Assembly (NCBI RefSeq): GCF_012932495.1
Contig: NZ_JABCNG010000003.1
Span: 124,001 to 188,000, forward strand
From: Novosphingobium sp. SG919
GTDB lineage: Bacteria > Pseudomonadota > Alphaproteobacteria > Sphingomonadales > Sphingomonadaceae
DNA: 64,000 nucleotides
Reading direction: 5' to 3'
A program made the position numbers and the translations under genes. The notes under the pieces are model-generated. The model ran no database searches. It saw only the letters and a list, made by a program, of their open reading frames with translations, and was not told the DNA's origin. Positions 1 through 11,913 of this stretch are shown one piece after another (positions within the stretch are counted from its first letter, which is position 1; every line of letters begins with the position of its first letter).

Positions 1-674
1 CGCCCGCACGCGAAGGCGGCGATCCGGTACTGCAGGCCTATGGCCCGGCGCTCAACGCCTGGCCGGGGCAGTGGATCGGCTATTGGTCTTCCACCGGGGT
101 CTATGGCGATGCGCGCGGCGCCTGGGTGGACGAGACTGCGCCGATCGGCGGCGGGCGCCGTTCTGCCCGCGTGGCGGCAGACCTGGCGTGGCAGGCATGG
201 GATGCGCGCGTGCGGGTGCTGCGCCTGCCCGGCATCTATGGCCCGGGGCGCAGCGTGATCGACAAGCTGCGCGAGGGCACCGCGCACCGCATCATCGCGC
301 GCGAGCAGGTGTTCAGCCGCATCCATGTGGACGACATTGCCGGCGCGACCCTGGCCGCCTTTGCCGGCCCGCCCGGCGTCTACAACCTGGCCGACGAGGA
401 GCCCGCCAGCCAGAACGCCGTGGTGGAGGAAGCCGCCCGCCTCACCGGCCTGCCCCTGCCGCCGCTGCTCACCGCCGACGAAGCCGAGCTATCGCCGATG
501 GCGCGCGGTTTCTATGCCGAAAGCCGCCGCGTGGCCGCCGGCAAGGCGCGGCGCCTGCTTGACTGGCGGCCGATCTATCCCACCTACCGCGAAGGATTGC
601 GCGCCTTGAGCGCCATGACCAGCCCCACCATCGCCAGCGCCGAGCCGGCCACCGCCAGCAGCGACCAGCGATAA
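1..674 (+). CDS. SDR family NAD(P)-dependent oxidoreductase, YeeZ-like (5' truncated)
   Basis: The reading frame is already open at base 3 and runs to a TAA at 672-674, so the N-terminal Rossmann nucleotide-binding part lies outside the window. The visible part has the extended-SDR/YeeZ-like stretch GYWSSTGVYGDARGAWVDE, then LRLPGIYGPGR and RIHVDDIA, which in this family line the active site and the substrate cleft. The last ~30 codons overlap the convergent EamA gene by about 90 bp. Family membership is well supported; the substrate cannot be told from sequence. Confidence 0.85.
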   Translation, partial: PAREGGDPVLQAYGPALNAWPGQWIGYWSSTGVYGDARGAWVDETAPIGGGRRSARVAADLAWQAWDARVRVLRLPGIYGPGRSVIDKLREGTAHRIIAREQVFSRIHVDDIAGATLAAFAGPPGVYNLADEEPASQNAVVEEAARLTGLPLPPLLTADEAELSPMARGFYAESRRVAAGKARRLLDWRPIYPTYREGLRALSAMTSPTIASAEPATASSDQR

Positions 675-1507
675 TTCTCGAACACGGTGGACAGCGCCAT
701 CGCCACCACCGGCACGAGCACGCCGTTATAGGCCGCGCGACCCGCACCCATGTCTTTCAACAGCTGGAAATAGAGCGGGAACGTGATCACCGATCCCACC
801 ACGCTGAGATAGAGCACGCCGGAAACATAAGGCCAGCCCCAGTCGATCACCGGCGGCCCCGCCAGCGTCAGCGCGACCAGCCCGTCGATCAGCGCGCCAA
901 TCGTCATCGCCCAGGCCAGGATCGGCAGGATCGGCCGCGACCGCGCCGCGCCCGAGGCCTGCATGACATTGGCGACCGAGGCCGCCAGGATCGAGACCGT
1001 GACCAGCCCGATGCCCAGCCACGGCGCGGTGGTGGCCGGCGCCACGCGCACTTCGTGAACGACGAGCAGGGCAATCCCGGCAAGCGCCACGGCCGATCCC
1101 GCCCAGAAGCCGCGCGCCACCCGTTGTCCCAGGAACAGGTGCGCCAACATCGCATTGGGCACCATCAGCAGCGCATAGAGCACGGCGACCAGGCCAGAGG
1201 TGATGTGCTGCTCGGCCGGGTAGAGAAACTGGTAGTTGAGCGTGAAGTGAAACACGCCGATGCCCGCCGCCAGTTGCCAGCCCGGGCGATCCAGCATCAG
1301 CCGATCGCGGCGCAGCAGGGCCAGCACGAACGTGCCCAGCGCCGCCACGACAAAGCGATAGCAGACCGACCAGCTTGGCGGCACTGCGCCGGCCTGGCCC
1401 TTGATCACCAGCCAGGTGGAGCCCCAGATCAGCGCCACGGCCAGGAACGGGACGACCACGCGGGGCCGCCACAGCGTTTCGTCCGCGCTGGCGCTTGCCC
1501 CGCTCAC
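584..1507 (-). CDS. EamA/DMT-family membrane transporter
   Basis: A 307-residue protein with about ten hydrophobic segments and two repeated EamA halves; the first opens with PFLAVALIWGSTWLVIKGQA, a typical drug/metabolite-transporter start. Such proteins export small metabolites, amino acids or drugs across the inner membrane; the substrate here is unknown. I chose the GTG at 1507 because it overlaps the TGA of the upstream aldolase gene (GTGA) and leads straight into the first membrane segment; the open frame extends upstream but reads as out-of-frame aldolase sequence. It is probably co-transcribed with the aldolase, so export of an amino-acid-related compound is a reasonable guess. Confidence 0.85.
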   Translation of the reverse strand: MSGASASADETLWRPRVVVPFLAVALIWGSTWLVIKGQAGAVPPSWSVCYRFVVAALGTFVLALLRRDRLMLDRPGWQLAAGIGVFHFTLNYQFLYPAEQHITSGLVAVLYALLMVPNAMLAHLFLGQRVARGFWAGSAVALAGIALLVVHEVRVAPATTAPWLGIGLVTVSILAASVANVMQASGAARSRPILPILAWAMTIGALIDGLVALTLAGPPVIDWGWPYVSGVLYLSVVGSVITFPLYFQLLKDMGAGRAAYNGVLVPVVAMALSTVFENYRWSLLAVAGSALAMVGLVMALKARNPSR

Positions 1508-2520
1508 AGGTTGCGAATCGCGCGGGCGAGCGCGGCGACATGGGCCGGATCGGTGTTCCACGCCGTGACCAGCCGCGCTGCGCCTGGCGTGCCGGCCGGC
1601 GCGGGCCAATCATAGAAGTCGAAGCCGGCGCTGCGCAGCGCGGTCTTTTCCACGTCCGACAAGGTGACGAACAGCTCGTTCGCCTCCACCGCGTGGAGCA
1701 GGCGCCCGGCGCATGACGCGGCCAGTTCCTGCGCGGCGGCATTGGCGGCGCGGGCATTTGCCAGCCACAAGTCATGCTCCAGCATGGCCAGGATCTGTGC
1801 CGCCAGATAGCGGCCCTTGGATTGCAGGTGGCCGGCGCGCTTGCGGCGGAAACGGATCGTGTCGGCCAGTTCCTCGTCGAACAGTACGATTGCCTCTGCC
1901 CCCAGCCCGCCGTTCTTGACGAAGCCAAAGCTCAGGGCATCGACCCCGGCCTGCGCGGTGAGCGCGGCCGGCTCGCAATCGAGGAACGCCACGGCATTGG
2001 CAAAGCGCGCGCCATCCATGTGCAGGCCAAGGCCGCGCGTGCGGGCCAGCGATCCGATCGCGGCCACCTCGTGCGGGCGATAGACCCGGCCATATTCGCT
2101 GGCCTGGGTGATCGAAATGGCATGGGGCTGCACCTGGTGCACGCCAGGGCGAATCGGATCGATCACGGCAGCGATGCTTTCGGGCGTGAGCAATGCACCA
2201 TCGCCCTGGGCCAGGATCAGCTTGGCGCCGTGGGTGAAGAATCCCGGCGCGCCACCTTCGTCCATCTCGATATGCGCCTCGCGGTGGCAGACAACGGCGC
2301 CGTGCGGCGGCACCATCGCGCTCAACGCCAGGCAATTGGCCGCCGTGCCCGTGGCCACCCACAGCCCCACGCAGGGCGTGCCGAACAGCGTGGAAAACGC
2401 CTCTTCCAGCGACCGGCTCAGCGCATCGGCATCATAGGCGAAATCCGGCGCATCGGCCGCTTGCAGCGCGGCCCAGACGCGGGGGTGGACGGATGCGGCG
2501 TTGTCGGAGAAGAAATGCAT
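1504..2520 (-). CDS. Low-specificity threonine aldolase / beta-eliminating lyase family
   Basis: A 338-residue PLP-dependent fold-type I enzyme. It starts MHFFSDNAASVHPRVW and contains GTAANCLALSAMV (cofactor phosphate region), HREAHIEMDEGG, GLGLHMDGARFANA (the aspartate that pairs with the PLP nitrogen) and FGFVKNGGLGAEA (Schiff-base lysine region). The family cleaves L-threonine or L-allo-threonine to glycine and acetaldehyde. The ATG at 2520 is chosen because the family N-terminus begins there; the open frame continues upstream into the intergenic region. It is divergent from the GNAT gene and overlaps the transporter gene downstream. Confidence 0.88.
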   Translation of the reverse strand: MHFFSDNAASVHPRVWAALQAADAPDFAYDADALSRSLEEAFSTLFGTPCVGLWVATGTAANCLALSAMVPPHGAVVCHREAHIEMDEGGAPGFFTHGAKLILAQGDGALLTPESIAAVIDPIRPGVHQVQPHAISITQASEYGRVYRPHEVAAIGSLARTRGLGLHMDGARFANAVAFLDCEPAALTAQAGVDALSFGFVKNGGLGAEAIVLFDEELADTIRFRRKRAGHLQSKGRYLAAQILAMLEHDLWLANARAANAAAQELAASCAGRLLHAVEANELFVTLSDVEKTALRSAGFDFYDWPAPAGTPGAARLVTAWNTDPAHVAALARAIRNL

Positions 2521-2607
2521 GAAACCGCCCTGCCCGCGAAGGCGTTGTGCGGTCAAGCCACCCCTTTGCCTGGGACCTGCGGCAAGGGGGTTATCGGGAG
2601 AACCAGC

Positions 2608-2904
2608 TTGAGCGAGACCGTTTCGATCACCCATGAGGACCAGGGCAGCCACGGCGTCTATCACGCCGCGGTGGAAGGCGAAGCCGCGCAAGGCGTGCTG
2701 ACCTGGCGCGAGGCGGCACCCGGCGTGGTCGTGGCCGATCACACCCTGGTGCCCGGCGCCATCGGCGGGCGCGGCGTGGCCGCCCGGCTAGTCGACGCGC
2801 TGGTGGCCGATGCCCGCGAACGCGGCTGGAAGATCGTGCCGGCGTGCAGCTATGTGGCGGCGCAGTTCCGTCGCCATCCCGAATGGGCCGACCTGCAGGC
2901 GTAA
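2608..2904 (+). CDS. Small GNAT-like N-acetyltransferase (YidJ/COG2388 type)
   Basis: A 98-residue single-domain protein with the compact GNAT pattern: HTLVPGAIGGRGVAARLVDA (acetyl-CoA pyrophosphate loop), ARERGWKIVPACSYVAAQFR and a terminal HPEWADL. These mini-GNATs are common in bacteria and mostly of unknown substrate. I use a TTG start at 2608, preceded by GGGAG at 2596-2600 and matching the usual family length; no ATG or GTG fits as well. The gene is divergent from the aldolase across an ~90-bp spacer. Confidence 0.8.
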   Translation: MSETVSITHEDQGSHGVYHAAVEGEAAQGVLTWREAAPGVVVADHTLVPGAIGGRGVAARLVDALVADARERGWKIVPACSYVAAQFRRHPEWADLQA

Positions 2905-2931
2905 GGAGCCGGCTACTCCACCGCATCCTCG

Positions 2932-2951
2932 CCCCGGCCTGAGAGCCGGGG
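2932..2951. repeat. GC-rich inverted repeat
   Basis: A 7-bp perfect dyad (CCCCGGC and GCCGGGG, 6-nt loop) lies between the GNAT gene and tRNA-Thr. With its flanking GGTCCCG and GGGGTGACC it resembles a decayed copy of the CCCCGG palindromes at 8434-8530 and 12397-12423. It may also act as a terminator for the GNAT gene. Confidence 0.5.
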
Positions 2952-3013
2952 TCCCGCCTGCATGAGAGCGCGGGGTGACCAAGCGCTTTTGGATCGGGAG
3001 ATCAGGCGGGAAA

Positions 3014-3088
<75 letters not shown>

Positions 3089-3237
3089 ACACCATTTCCG
3101 CAAAAGCCCGGCACACAAGCACCGGCTTTTCCTCCAGCGGCGGGTGGCCGTCGGTGGAGGCGCGCTATTGGCCGCAGGCTTTGCCAAAGTCAAGCGGGGT
3201 TGCGGACAAAAAATTCCCACGGCAAAGAACCCTTGCC

Positions 3238-3432
3238 ATGACCCTGTCGAAAACCCCGCCGCGATCCAACAGCCGTGAAGAGCGCCTTGCCCAGCGCCTG
3301 CGGGAGAATTTGCGCCGCCGCAAGGCGCAGGCCCGCGCCCTGAATGAAGCAGGCCAGGACGCGAGCGCAGAAGCGAGCGTGGAGCCCGGTGCGGACCCGG
3401 CAGCAGCCCCGCTTGGCGAAACGCAAGTTTAG
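3238..3432 (+). CDS. Small basic conserved hypothetical protein
   Basis: A 64-residue protein beginning [20 protein letters not shown], followed by an arginine/lysine-rich helix ([15 protein letters not shown]) and an acidic, alanine-rich tail. Small proteins with this [21 protein letters not shown] pattern recur in sphingomonads as I remember them; no function is known. The ATG at 3238 gives a basic protein upstream of gpmA. It lacks membrane segments, a signal peptide or cysteines. Confidence 0.6.
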   Translation: MTLSKTPPRSNSREERLAQRLRENLRRRKAQARALNEAGQDASAEASVEPGADPAAAPLGETQV

Positions 3433-3520
3433 GTCCGAAAAGCGGGAGTCGCCTTTCCAAATCGGCCCTGGCCCGCTAGGGGCCGCGTTCTCTTGTCCCT
3501 TCTTGCAGCAGGAAGCCTCG

Positions 3521-4207
3521 ATGCCCCGTTTGATCCTGATTCGTCACGGCCAGTCGCAATGGAACCTGGAAAATCGCTTCACCGGCTGGTGGGACGTGGA
3601 TGTGACCGAAAAGGGCGCGGCCGAGGCCTTTGCCGCCGGCCAGCTGCTCAAGGACAAGGGCGTGCTGCCCACCGTGGCGTTCACCTCGCTCCAGACCCGC
3701 GCGATCAAGACGCTGCACCTGGCGCTGGAAGCCGCCGGCCGCCTGTGGGTGCCGGAAACCAAGGATTGGCGCCTGAACGAGCGCCACTATGGTGGCCTCA
3801 CCGGCCTGGACAAGGCCGAGACCGCCGCCAAGCATGGTGACGAGCAGGTCAAGGTGTGGCGCCGCAGCTTCGACATTCCGCCCCCCGTGCTGGAAGCGGG
3901 CAGCGCCTTCGATCTGGCCAGCGACCCGCGCTATGCCGGGATCGCCGTGCCCGCCACGGAAAGCCTCAAGGATACCATCGCCCGCGTGCTGCCGGCCTAT
4001 GAGGAACTGATCGTGCCCGCGCTCAAGGCCGGGGAAACCGTGATCGTTTCGGCCCATGGCAATTCGCTGCGCGCGCTGGTCAAGCATCTTTCGGGCATTT
4101 CCGACGCCGATATCACCGGCCTGGAAATCCCCACCGGCCAGCCGATCGTCTATGAACTGGACGACAACCTGGCCGAAGTGGAACGCTATTACCTGTCGGA
4201 GCGCTGA
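3521..4207 (+). CDS. gpmA: 2,3-bisphosphoglycerate-dependent phosphoglycerate mutase
   Basis: This 228-residue enzyme interconverts 3- and 2-phosphoglycerate in glycolysis and gluconeogenesis. The phospho-acceptor histidine is in [12 protein letters not shown] (His9), the general acid in [14 protein letters not shown], and the second catalytic histidine in [17 protein letters not shown]. Length and motif order match the dPGM family. The ATG at 3521 begins [10 protein letters not shown], the normal family start; the frame is open further upstream but that part has no family similarity. purE follows in the same direction after ~33 bp. Confidence 0.96.
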   Translation: MPRLILIRHGQSQWNLENRFTGWWDVDVTEKGAAEAFAAGQLLKDKGVLPTVAFTSLQTRAIKTLHLALEAAGRLWVPETKDWRLNERHYGGLTGLDKAETAAKHGDEQVKVWRRSFDIPPPVLEAGSAFDLASDPRYAGIAVPATESLKDTIARVLPAYEELIVPALKAGETVIVSAHGNSLRALVKHLSGISDADITGLEIPTGQPIVYELDDNLAEVERYYLSER

Positions 4208-4240
4208 GGCGCACACCGACGCCCGAAGGGGGAGTTTGGG

Positions 4241-4738
4241 ATGAGTGAGAGTGCGGTGCCCGGCGCGCAGGTTGCCATCATCATGGGCAGCCAGTCCGAC
4301 TGGGAAACGATGAAGAATGCCGCCGCCGTGCTGGAAAAGCTGGGGGTGGCGCACGAATGCCGCATCGTTTCGGCCCACCGCACCCCCGATCGGCTGGTGG
4401 ACTTTGCCAAGACCGCGCACGTCGCCGGCTTCAAGGTGGTGATCGCCGGGGCCGGGGGCGCGGCGCACTTGCCCGGCATGGTCGCCTCGATGACGCATCT
4501 GCCCGTCCTGGGCGTGCCGGTGGAATCCAAGGCGCTCAAGGGCATGGATAGCCTGCTCTCGATCGTGCAGATGCCCGGCGGCATTCCCGTGGGCACGCTG
4601 GCGATCGGCGTGCCGGGCGCCACCAACGCCGGCATTCTCGCCGCCTCGATCCTGGCGACGACCGACGACGCGCTGGCCGCACGGCTGATCGCCTTCCGCC
4701 AGGCGCAGACCGACGCCGTGGCCGAGCGTCCGCAATGA
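4241..4738 (+). CDS. purE: N5-carboxyaminoimidazole ribonucleotide mutase
   Basis: This 165-residue class I PurE moves the carboxyl group of N5-CAIR to C4 during purine synthesis. Diagnostic features are [18 protein letters not shown] near the N-terminus, [14 protein letters not shown], and [20 protein letters not shown], which together form the substrate pocket of the octamer. A GGGGGAG motif lies ~8 bases before the ATG. Its TGA overlaps the purK ATG by 4 bp (ATGA), so the two consecutive steps are translationally coupled. Confidence 0.97.
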   Translation: MSESAVPGAQVAIIMGSQSDWETMKNAAAVLEKLGVAHECRIVSAHRTPDRLVDFAKTAHVAGFKVVIAGAGGAAHLPGMVASMTHLPVLGVPVESKALKGMDSLLSIVQMPGGIPVGTLAIGVPGATNAGILAASILATTDDALAARLIAFRQAQTDAVAERPQ

Positions 4739-5805
4739 GAACCTTTGCGCCGGGCGCCACCATCGGGATTCTGGGCGGCGGACAGCTGGGCCGGATGATG
4801 GCCATGGCCGCGGCGCAACTGGGCTATACCGCCCATGTCTATGCGCCCGAACCGCGCGGCGAATCCGTGGCCGCGCAAGTGAGCGCGGCCTATACCCAGG
4901 GCGCCTATGACGATGAAGCCGCACTGGCCGCCTTTGCGCGCCAAGTGGCTGTCGTCACCTATGAATTCGAGAATGTGGCCGCGGCGCCCTTGGCCGCGAT
5001 CCTTCCCCATGCCGCGCTGTTTCCGCCCGCCCGCGCGCTGGAAGTGGCGCAGGACCGGGTGAACGAAAAGTCTTTCGTCGAAGGGCTGGGCGGCCGCCCG
5101 GCGCCGTGGATGGCGGTGGACGGGCCCGAAGACCTCGCCCGCGCGGTGGCCACGATCGGCGCGCCCGGCATTCTCAAGACCCGGCGCGATGGCTATGACG
5201 GCAAGGGCCAGTGGCGCATCATGGCGCCGGCCGATGCGGCAGGCATCGATCTGCCCGCCGTCCCGCTGATCTACGAAGGCTTCGTCCACTTCTTCGGCGA
5301 ATTTTCGGTGATCCTGGTGCGCGGCCAGGATGGCCAGGTGCAATTCTGGGACTCGGCGCAGAACGAGCACGAGGGCGGCATCCTGGCGCGCTCCACCGTG
5401 CCGGCTCCGGCGCAGATCGCCGGCCAGGTGCCCGCGGCGCGCGCGCTCGCCGAAAAGGTCGCGCAGGCGCTCGATTACGTGGGCGTGCTGACGCTGGAAT
5501 TCTTTGCCACGCACGATGGCCCGGTGTTCAACGAAATGGCGCCGCGCGTGCACAATTCGGGGCACTGGAGCATCGAAGGCGCGCTGGCCAGCCAGTTCGA
5601 GAACCATGTTCGCGCCATCCTGGGCCTGCCGCTGGGCAGCACGGGGCTGGTTACGGCGGGCGCCGTGATGGACAACCTGATCGGCGATGCGGCGCTGGCC
5701 TGGCCCGAACTGCTGGCCGATCCGGCGAACCACCTGCATCTCTATGGCAAGGCCGAAACGCGCCCCGGGCGCAAGATGGGCCACGTCACCCGGCTGGTGC
5801 GTTAA
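4735..5805 (+). CDS. purK: 5-(carboxyamino)imidazole ribonucleotide synthase
   Basis: This 356-residue ATP-grasp enzyme makes N5-CAIR from AIR, bicarbonate and ATP and hands it to PurE. Visible motifs: the N-terminal glycine loop [29 protein letters not shown] in the ATP-binding region, EFSVILVRG, and [19 protein letters not shown] in the metal/ATP site. The ATG overlaps the purE stop; folA starts 3 bp after its stop. Length is normal for PurK. Confidence 0.97.
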   Translation: MRTFAPGATIGILGGGQLGRMMAMAAAQLGYTAHVYAPEPRGESVAAQVSAAYTQGAYDDEAALAAFARQVAVVTYEFENVAAAPLAAILPHAALFPPARALEVAQDRVNEKSFVEGLGGRPAPWMAVDGPEDLARAVATIGAPGILKTRRDGYDGKGQWRIMAPADAAGIDLPAVPLIYEGFVHFFGEFSVILVRGQDGQVQFWDSAQNEHEGGILARSTVPAPAQIAGQVPAARALAEKVAQALDYVGVLTLEFFATHDGPVFNEMAPRVHNSGHWSIEGALASQFENHVRAILGLPLGSTGLVTAGAVMDNLIGDAALAWPELLADPANHLHLYGKAETRPGRKMGHVTRLVR

Positions 5806-7259
<1,454 letters not shown>

Positions 7260-7353
7260 TTTTCCATCCAAAATGGCGCGGAAAAGCCGCGCCGCGGTTG
7301 ACACGGGCGTGCGCCTGGGCACGATCGGCCGGTTGATCCGGAAAGGAAACGGC

Positions 7354-8391
7354 ATGATCTGGTTGCGCGGCGCCCTGTTCACCGGGGCGCTGGCCTTTCT
7401 GGTGCTTACCTTCGTCAATGCCAGCTGGCTGGTAACGGCGCCGCCGGGACGGCCGCGCCTGATCGCCAATGGCGGCATTGCCCAGGACTACCAGCCCGGC
7501 GGCCGCGCCGCGCCCTGCCCGGCGCGCGCCATCCTGCCGCCACTGCACGCGATTCTGGAAGACACCGCCCGCGCCGTGTTCACTGCGCGGCGCATGGGCG
7601 CCGATTACGTGGCGATCGACGTGGTGCGCACCGCCGACAACCACCTGGCGCTCTATCCCGATGCCGACCTGGGCTGCCGGACCGAGGCGACCGGCCCGGT
7701 TTCGCAGATGACCATGGCGCAATTGGCCAGGCTCGACGCCGGCCATGGCTATAGCGCCGATGGCGGCAAGACTTTCCCGCTGCGCGGCAAGGGGCGCGGT
7801 TTGATCCCCTCGCTCGACGAGATCCTGGCGGCCAATCCGATGGGCCGCTTTATTTATCGCTTTCCGGGCAACGACGTGGCCGCCGTGCCGCTGCTGATCG
7901 AAACGCTGGCGCGCAATGGCCACGACGCCAAGGCGCTGGGCGAGGGCTTTGCCGGCAACGCGGCGCTGGTTTCCGCCGTGAACAAGGCCCTGCCCGGCAT
8001 CTGGACGATCGATCCCGCCAAGGGCCGCGCCTGCGCCAGCGACTATCGCTGGAAAGGCTGGACGTCGCTGGTGCCCGCCACGTGCCAGGGCGCGACGATG
8101 ATCGCTGCGCTCGACAACGCGTTCACCCTGTGGGGCTGGCCCAACCGGGTGCAACAGCGGATCGAGGGCGTGGGCGGCCATGTCCTCGCCGTGGCGAGCG
8201 ACGGCACGGGCGACAGCCTGGGTACGGGGCTGCGCCATGCGCGCGAACTGCCGCAAGTGCCCGCCGCGTTCCACGGCACCGTGCTGATCGACAATTTCTG
8301 GACCGTCGCCCCGGCCCTGCGCCCCGACATGGACGCCCGCACCAATGCCGAAGCCGTGGCCGCGCAGGAGCGCGACGACAGCACGCCGTGA
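7354..8391 (+). CDS. Membrane-anchored GDPD-like protein, probably catalytically degenerate
   Basis: A 345-residue protein with one N-terminal hydrophobic anchor (residues ~8-28) and a domain whose layout matches glycerophosphodiester phosphodiesterases: DYVAIDVVRTADNHLALYPD, then LARLDAGHGY and RGLIPSLDEILAANP. The family's active-site HRG appears here as NGG (residues 39-41), the ELD glutamate as Ala87, and the FHD histidine as Pro102. I infer a non-hydrolytic or altered function; a different TIM-barrel family is possible. The ATG at 7354 has GAAAGGA upstream. It sits between ribF and ileS, ~94 bp after ribF. Confidence 0.65.
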   Translation: MIWLRGALFTGALAFLVLTFVNASWLVTAPPGRPRLIANGGIAQDYQPGGRAAPCPARAILPPLHAILEDTARAVFTARRMGADYVAIDVVRTADNHLALYPDADLGCRTEATGPVSQMTMAQLARLDAGHGYSADGGKTFPLRGKGRGLIPSLDEILAANPMGRFIYRFPGNDVAAVPLLIETLARNGHDAKALGEGFAGNAALVSAVNKALPGIWTIDPAKGRACASDYRWKGWTSLVPATCQGATMIAALDNAFTLWGWPNRVQQRIEGVGGHVLAVASDGTGDSLGTGLRHARELPQVPAAFHGTVLIDNFWTVAPALRPDMDARTNAEAVAAQERDDSTP

Positions 8392-8433
8392 ATCCATCCC
8401 TTCGTCACCCCCCAAACCCCGCCTCACACCCTT

Positions 8434-8530
8434 CGTCACCCCGGGCTTGACCCGGGGTCCCGCTTCTTTCTGGCCGCCTTGCGCTGCGCATCGAAGAATA
8501 GCTGGACCCCGGATCAAGTCCGGGGTGACG
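8434..8530. repeat. Palindromic intergenic repeat, inverted pair
   Basis: Two 27-bp arms (8434-8460 and 8504-8530) are inverted copies of each other with two differences, separated by a 43-bp loop. Each arm is itself nearly palindromic around CCCCGG-acTTGAtc-CCGGGG. The same unit occurs singly at 12397-12423. This is typical of dispersed REP-like elements found between genes in sphingomonads. It occupies the 247-bp gap between the GDPD-like gene and ileS. Confidence 0.75.
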
Positions 8531-8638
8531 TTGGATAGGGGGTGACGTTGGACAGGATGAGACGTGGGGCAAGGCTCTCACCACTTCCTGCATCCGGCAT
8601 TTGCAGGAATCCCCAGCCGGCGCTAAGGCCCGCCGATC

Positions 8639-11395
8639 ATGACCGAAACGCGCGACTATCGATCCACCGTCTTCCTGCCGAAGACCGATTTCCCGATGAA
8701 AGCCGGACTCCCGCAAAAGGAGCCAGGCATTCTCGCGCGCTGGCAGGATGAAGACATTTACGGCCAGCTGCGCGTCGCGCGCGCGGGCCGGGAAAAGTTC
8801 ATCCTCCACGATGGCCCGCCCTATGCCAATGGCGACATGCACATCGGCCATGCCCTGAACCATATCCTCAAGGACATGGTGGTGCGCACCCAGACCCTGC
8901 TGGGCAAGGACGCGCCCTATGTGCCCGGCTGGGACTGCCACGGCCTGCCCATCGAGTGGAAGGTCGAGGAAGAGTACCGCAAGAAGAAGAAGAACAAGGA
9001 CGAGGTTCCGCCGAAGGAATTCCGCGCCGAATGCCGCGCCTATGCCCAGAAGTGGGTGGACGTGCAGCGCGAGCAGTTGAAGCGCCTGGGCATCAACGCC
9101 GCCTGGGACCGGCCCTACCTGACCATGGATTTCCAGGCCGAAGCGACGATCGTGGGCGAACTGCTCAAGTTCGCCGAATCCGGTCAGCTCTATCGCGGCG
9201 CCAAGCCGGTGATGTGGAGCCCGGTGGAAAAGACCGCCCTGGCCGAAGCCGAAGTGGAATACGAGGACATCGTTTCCACCCAGATCGACGTGGCCTTTGA
9301 AATCACGGATTCGCCGGTCGAAGCGCTCAAGGGCGCCTATGCGGTGATCTGGACCACCACGCCGTGGACGATCCCGGTCAACCAGGCGCTCGCCTATGGG
9401 CCGGACGTTGATTACGTGCTGGTGCAGGCGGGCGACAAGCGCGTGCTGCTGGCCGCGCCACTGGCCGAGGCAGCCGCCGCGCGCTTTGGCGTCACGCTGG
9501 ATGCCCCGCTGTGGAGCGGCAAAGGCGCAGACCTCGCCGGCACCGTGGCGCGCCACCCGATGCACGCGCTGGGCGGCTTCTTTGCCGACCCGCGCCCGCT
9601 GCTCGCGGGCGATTTCGTCACCACCGAATCGGGCACCGGCCTGGTCCACATGGCGCCCGACCATGGCGAGGACGACTTCGACTTGTGCAAGGCGCACGGG
9701 ATCGAGCCCAAGTTCGCCGTGACCGCCGATGGCAAGTATCGCGAGGACTGGGGCTGGCTGGCCGGCCAGGGCAGCGTGATCAATCCCAAGTTCAACGCCC
9801 CCGATGGCCCGATCTGTTCGGCGCTGGCCGAAGTGGGTGCGCTGCTGGCTGCAAGCGCGGACTACAAGCATTCCTACCCGCACTCCTGGCGCTCCAAGGC
9901 CAAGGTCATCTTCCGCTGCACCCCGCAGTGGTTCGTGCCGATGGATCAGCAGCGCGACGATGGCAGTTTGCGCGAAAAGGCCGTCGCGGCCATCGCCGCC
10001 ACGCGCTTCGTGCCGGAAAAGGGCCGCAACCGCATCGGCGCCATGGTGGAAGGGCGGCCCGACTGGGTGCTCTCGCGCCAGCGCGCCTGGGGCGTGCCGA
10101 TCACCCTGTTCGTCAATCGCCAGACCGGCCAGTACTTGGCCGATCCGGAAGTGAATGCCCGCATCATCGCCGGCGTGATGGCCGAGGGCGTGGACGCCTG
10201 GGATGACGAGCGCGCGCAGCTCTACCTTGGCGAGAAGTACCAGGTGGACGATTACGAGCGGATCACCGACATTCTCGACGTGTGGTTCGATTCGGGTTCC
10301 ACCCATGCCTTCGTGCTGGAATCGGGCCGCTGGCCCGAACTGCGCTGGCCGGCCGATCTCTATCTGGAAGGCAGCGACCAGCATCGCGGCTGGTTCCAGT
10401 CCTCGCTGCTCGAAGCCTGCGCCACGCGCGGCCGCGCGCCCTATGACGCCGTGCTCACCCACGGCTTCACCATGGACGCCAAGGGCCTGAAAATGTCCAA
10501 GTCGCTGGGCAACACGATCAGCCCGCTGGACCTGATGCGCGATTATGGCGCCGACATCTTGCGCCTGTGGGCCCTGTCGGTGGATTTCACCGAGGATCAC
10601 CGCATCGGCAAGGAAATCCTGGCCGGCGTGGCCGACCAGTATCGCAAGCTGCGCAACACCTATCGCTACCTGCTCGGCGCGCTGGAAGGGTTCAGCGAAG
10701 ACGAACGCGTGGCGCCTGATGCCATGCCCGAGCTGGAACGCTACATGCTGGCGCGCCTTGGCGGGCTGGATGCGACCCTGCGGCAGGCGGTGGCAGACTA
10801 TGATTTCAATACGTATGTCCGCGCGCTGACGGAGTTCTGCAACGAAGACCTTTCGGCCTTCTTCTTCGATATCCGCAAGGACAGCCTCTATTGCGATGCG
10901 CCGGCCGACCCCAAGCGCCGCGCCTATCGCACCGTGCTCGACACGCTGTTCCATGCCCTGGTGCGCTATGGCGCGCCGGTCTTGGTCTTCACCGCCGAGG
11001 AAGTGTGGCAGAGCCGCTACGCCGGCGCGTCGGTCCACCTGCTGGAGTGGCCGGAACTGCCGGCAGTGCAGGCGGACCTGGCGCATTGGGAGCAATTGCG
11101 CGCCCTGCGCACCAGCGTGAACGAAGCGATCGAGCCGCTGCGCCGCGAAAAGGTGCTGGGCTCGGGCCTGGAAGCCAAGGTCACCGTGCCGGCCGATGCC
11201 CCGGAAGCCGAAGGCGGTCTGGCGGAACTGTTCATCACCGCGACAGTTTCGCGCGGGCAGGAGCTTTCCGTGACCCGAACCGATGACCACAAGTGCGGCC
11301 GTTGCTGGCGCCATCTGCCCGAAGTGCGCGAGGATGGCGCGCTGTGCTACCGCTGCGACAGCGTGGTGGCAGTGCTCGACGGGCAAACCGCGTGA
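8639..11395 (+). CDS. ileS: Isoleucyl-tRNA synthetase
   Basis: A 918-residue class Ia synthetase that charges tRNA-Ile and edits mis-activated valine. It carries the HIGH signature literally ([19 protein letters not shown]), KMSKS in [10 protein letters not shown], the CP1 editing domain between them, [12 protein letters not shown], and a C-terminal zinc-finger pair CGRCWRHL...CYRCDS. The ATG at 8639 gives the standard N-terminus. The TGA overlaps the lspA GTG (GTGA), the classical ileS-lspA coupling. Confidence 0.97.
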   Translation: MTETRDYRSTVFLPKTDFPMKAGLPQKEPGILARWQDEDIYGQLRVARAGREKFILHDGPPYANGDMHIGHALNHILKDMVVRTQTLLGKDAPYVPGWDCHGLPIEWKVEEEYRKKKKNKDEVPPKEFRAECRAYAQKWVDVQREQLKRLGINAAWDRPYLTMDFQAEATIVGELLKFAESGQLYRGAKPVMWSPVEKTALAEAEVEYEDIVSTQIDVAFEITDSPVEALKGAYAVIWTTTPWTIPVNQALAYGPDVDYVLVQAGDKRVLLAAPLAEAAAARFGVTLDAPLWSGKGADLAGTVARHPMHALGGFFADPRPLLAGDFVTTESGTGLVHMAPDHGEDDFDLCKAHGIEPKFAVTADGKYREDWGWLAGQGSVINPKFNAPDGPICSALAEVGALLAASADYKHSYPHSWRSKAKVIFRCTPQWFVPMDQQRDDGSLREKAVAAIAATRFVPEKGRNRIGAMVEGRPDWVLSRQRAWGVPITLFVNRQTGQYLADPEVNARIIAGVMAEGVDAWDDERAQLYLGEKYQVDDYERITDILDVWFDSGSTHAFVLESGRWPELRWPADLYLEGSDQHRGWFQSSLLEACATRGRAPYDAVLTHGFTMDAKGLKMSKSLGNTISPLDLMRDYGADILRLWALSVDFTEDHRIGKEILAGVADQYRKLRNTYRYLLGALEGFSEDERVAPDAMPELERYMLARLGGLDATLRQAVADYDFNTYVRALTEFCNEDLSAFFFDIRKDSLYCDAPADPKRRAYRTVLDTLFHALVRYGAPVLVFTAEEVWQSRYAGASVHLLEWPELPAVQADLAHWEQLRALRTSVNEAIEPLRREKVLGSGLEAKVTVPADAPEAEGGLAELFITATVSRGQELSVTRTDDHKCGRCWRHLPEVREDGALCYRCDSVVAVLDGQTA

Positions 11396-11910
11396 GCCTG
11401 TTCACGCGCAATCGCCTGGCCGGCTTTGCTATGGCGCTGGGCACGTTCGGGTTGGACCGGGGGGTGAAAGCGTGGATCGCCGGGCCGCTGGCCCTGCCCG
11501 AACAAGGCGCGATCTACATCACCAGCTTCTTCAACTTGCGCTGGACGCAGAACCTGGGCGTGTCGCTCGGCCTGTTCAGCGCCAATTCCAGCGAAGGCAA
11601 GCTGGCCCTGCTGGCCATGACCGGGCTGATCGCGCTGGGCGTGGTGATCTGGATGCTGCGCGAAAAGGCGCTCGGCGAACTCACTGGCCTCGCCCTCGTG
11701 CTCGGCGGGGCGATGGGCAACATCTATGACCGCTTCACCCGCGGCTATGTTATCGATTATGCCGACCTTCATTTCGGCGAATTTCGGCCTTTTTTGATTT
11801 TCAACCTTGCCGACGCGGCAATCACGCTGGGTGTGCTGATCCTGCTTGCCCGTTCGCTGTTTTCGCGCGAAAAGCCCGCTTCGGGCAGCCCCAGCCCCAC
11901 GGAGATCTAA
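11392..11910 (+). CDS. lspA: Lipoprotein signal peptidase (signal peptidase II)
   Basis: A 172-residue, four-helix inner-membrane aspartyl protease that cleaves signal peptides of prolipoproteins before the lipidated cysteine. The conserved blocks are [35 protein letters not shown] (first catalytic aspartate) and [12 protein letters not shown] (second catalytic aspartate). The GTG at 11392 overlaps the ileS stop. The next gene, 3 bp downstream, encodes a lipoprotein that would be a substrate of this peptidase. Confidence 0.95.
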   Translation: MSLFTRNRLAGFAMALGTFGLDRGVKAWIAGPLALPEQGAIYITSFFNLRWTQNLGVSLGLFSANSSEGKLALLAMTGLIALGVVIWMLREKALGELTGLALVLGGAMGNIYDRFTRGYVIDYADLHFGEFRPFLIFNLADAAITLGVLILLARSLFSREKPASGSPSPTEI

Positions 11911-11913
11911 GTA

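Noticed and set aside
8405-11386. A 993-codon minus-strand open frame opposite ileS
   Set aside because: Low-complexity antisense of a clearly recognisable synthetase gene, no protein-family features.
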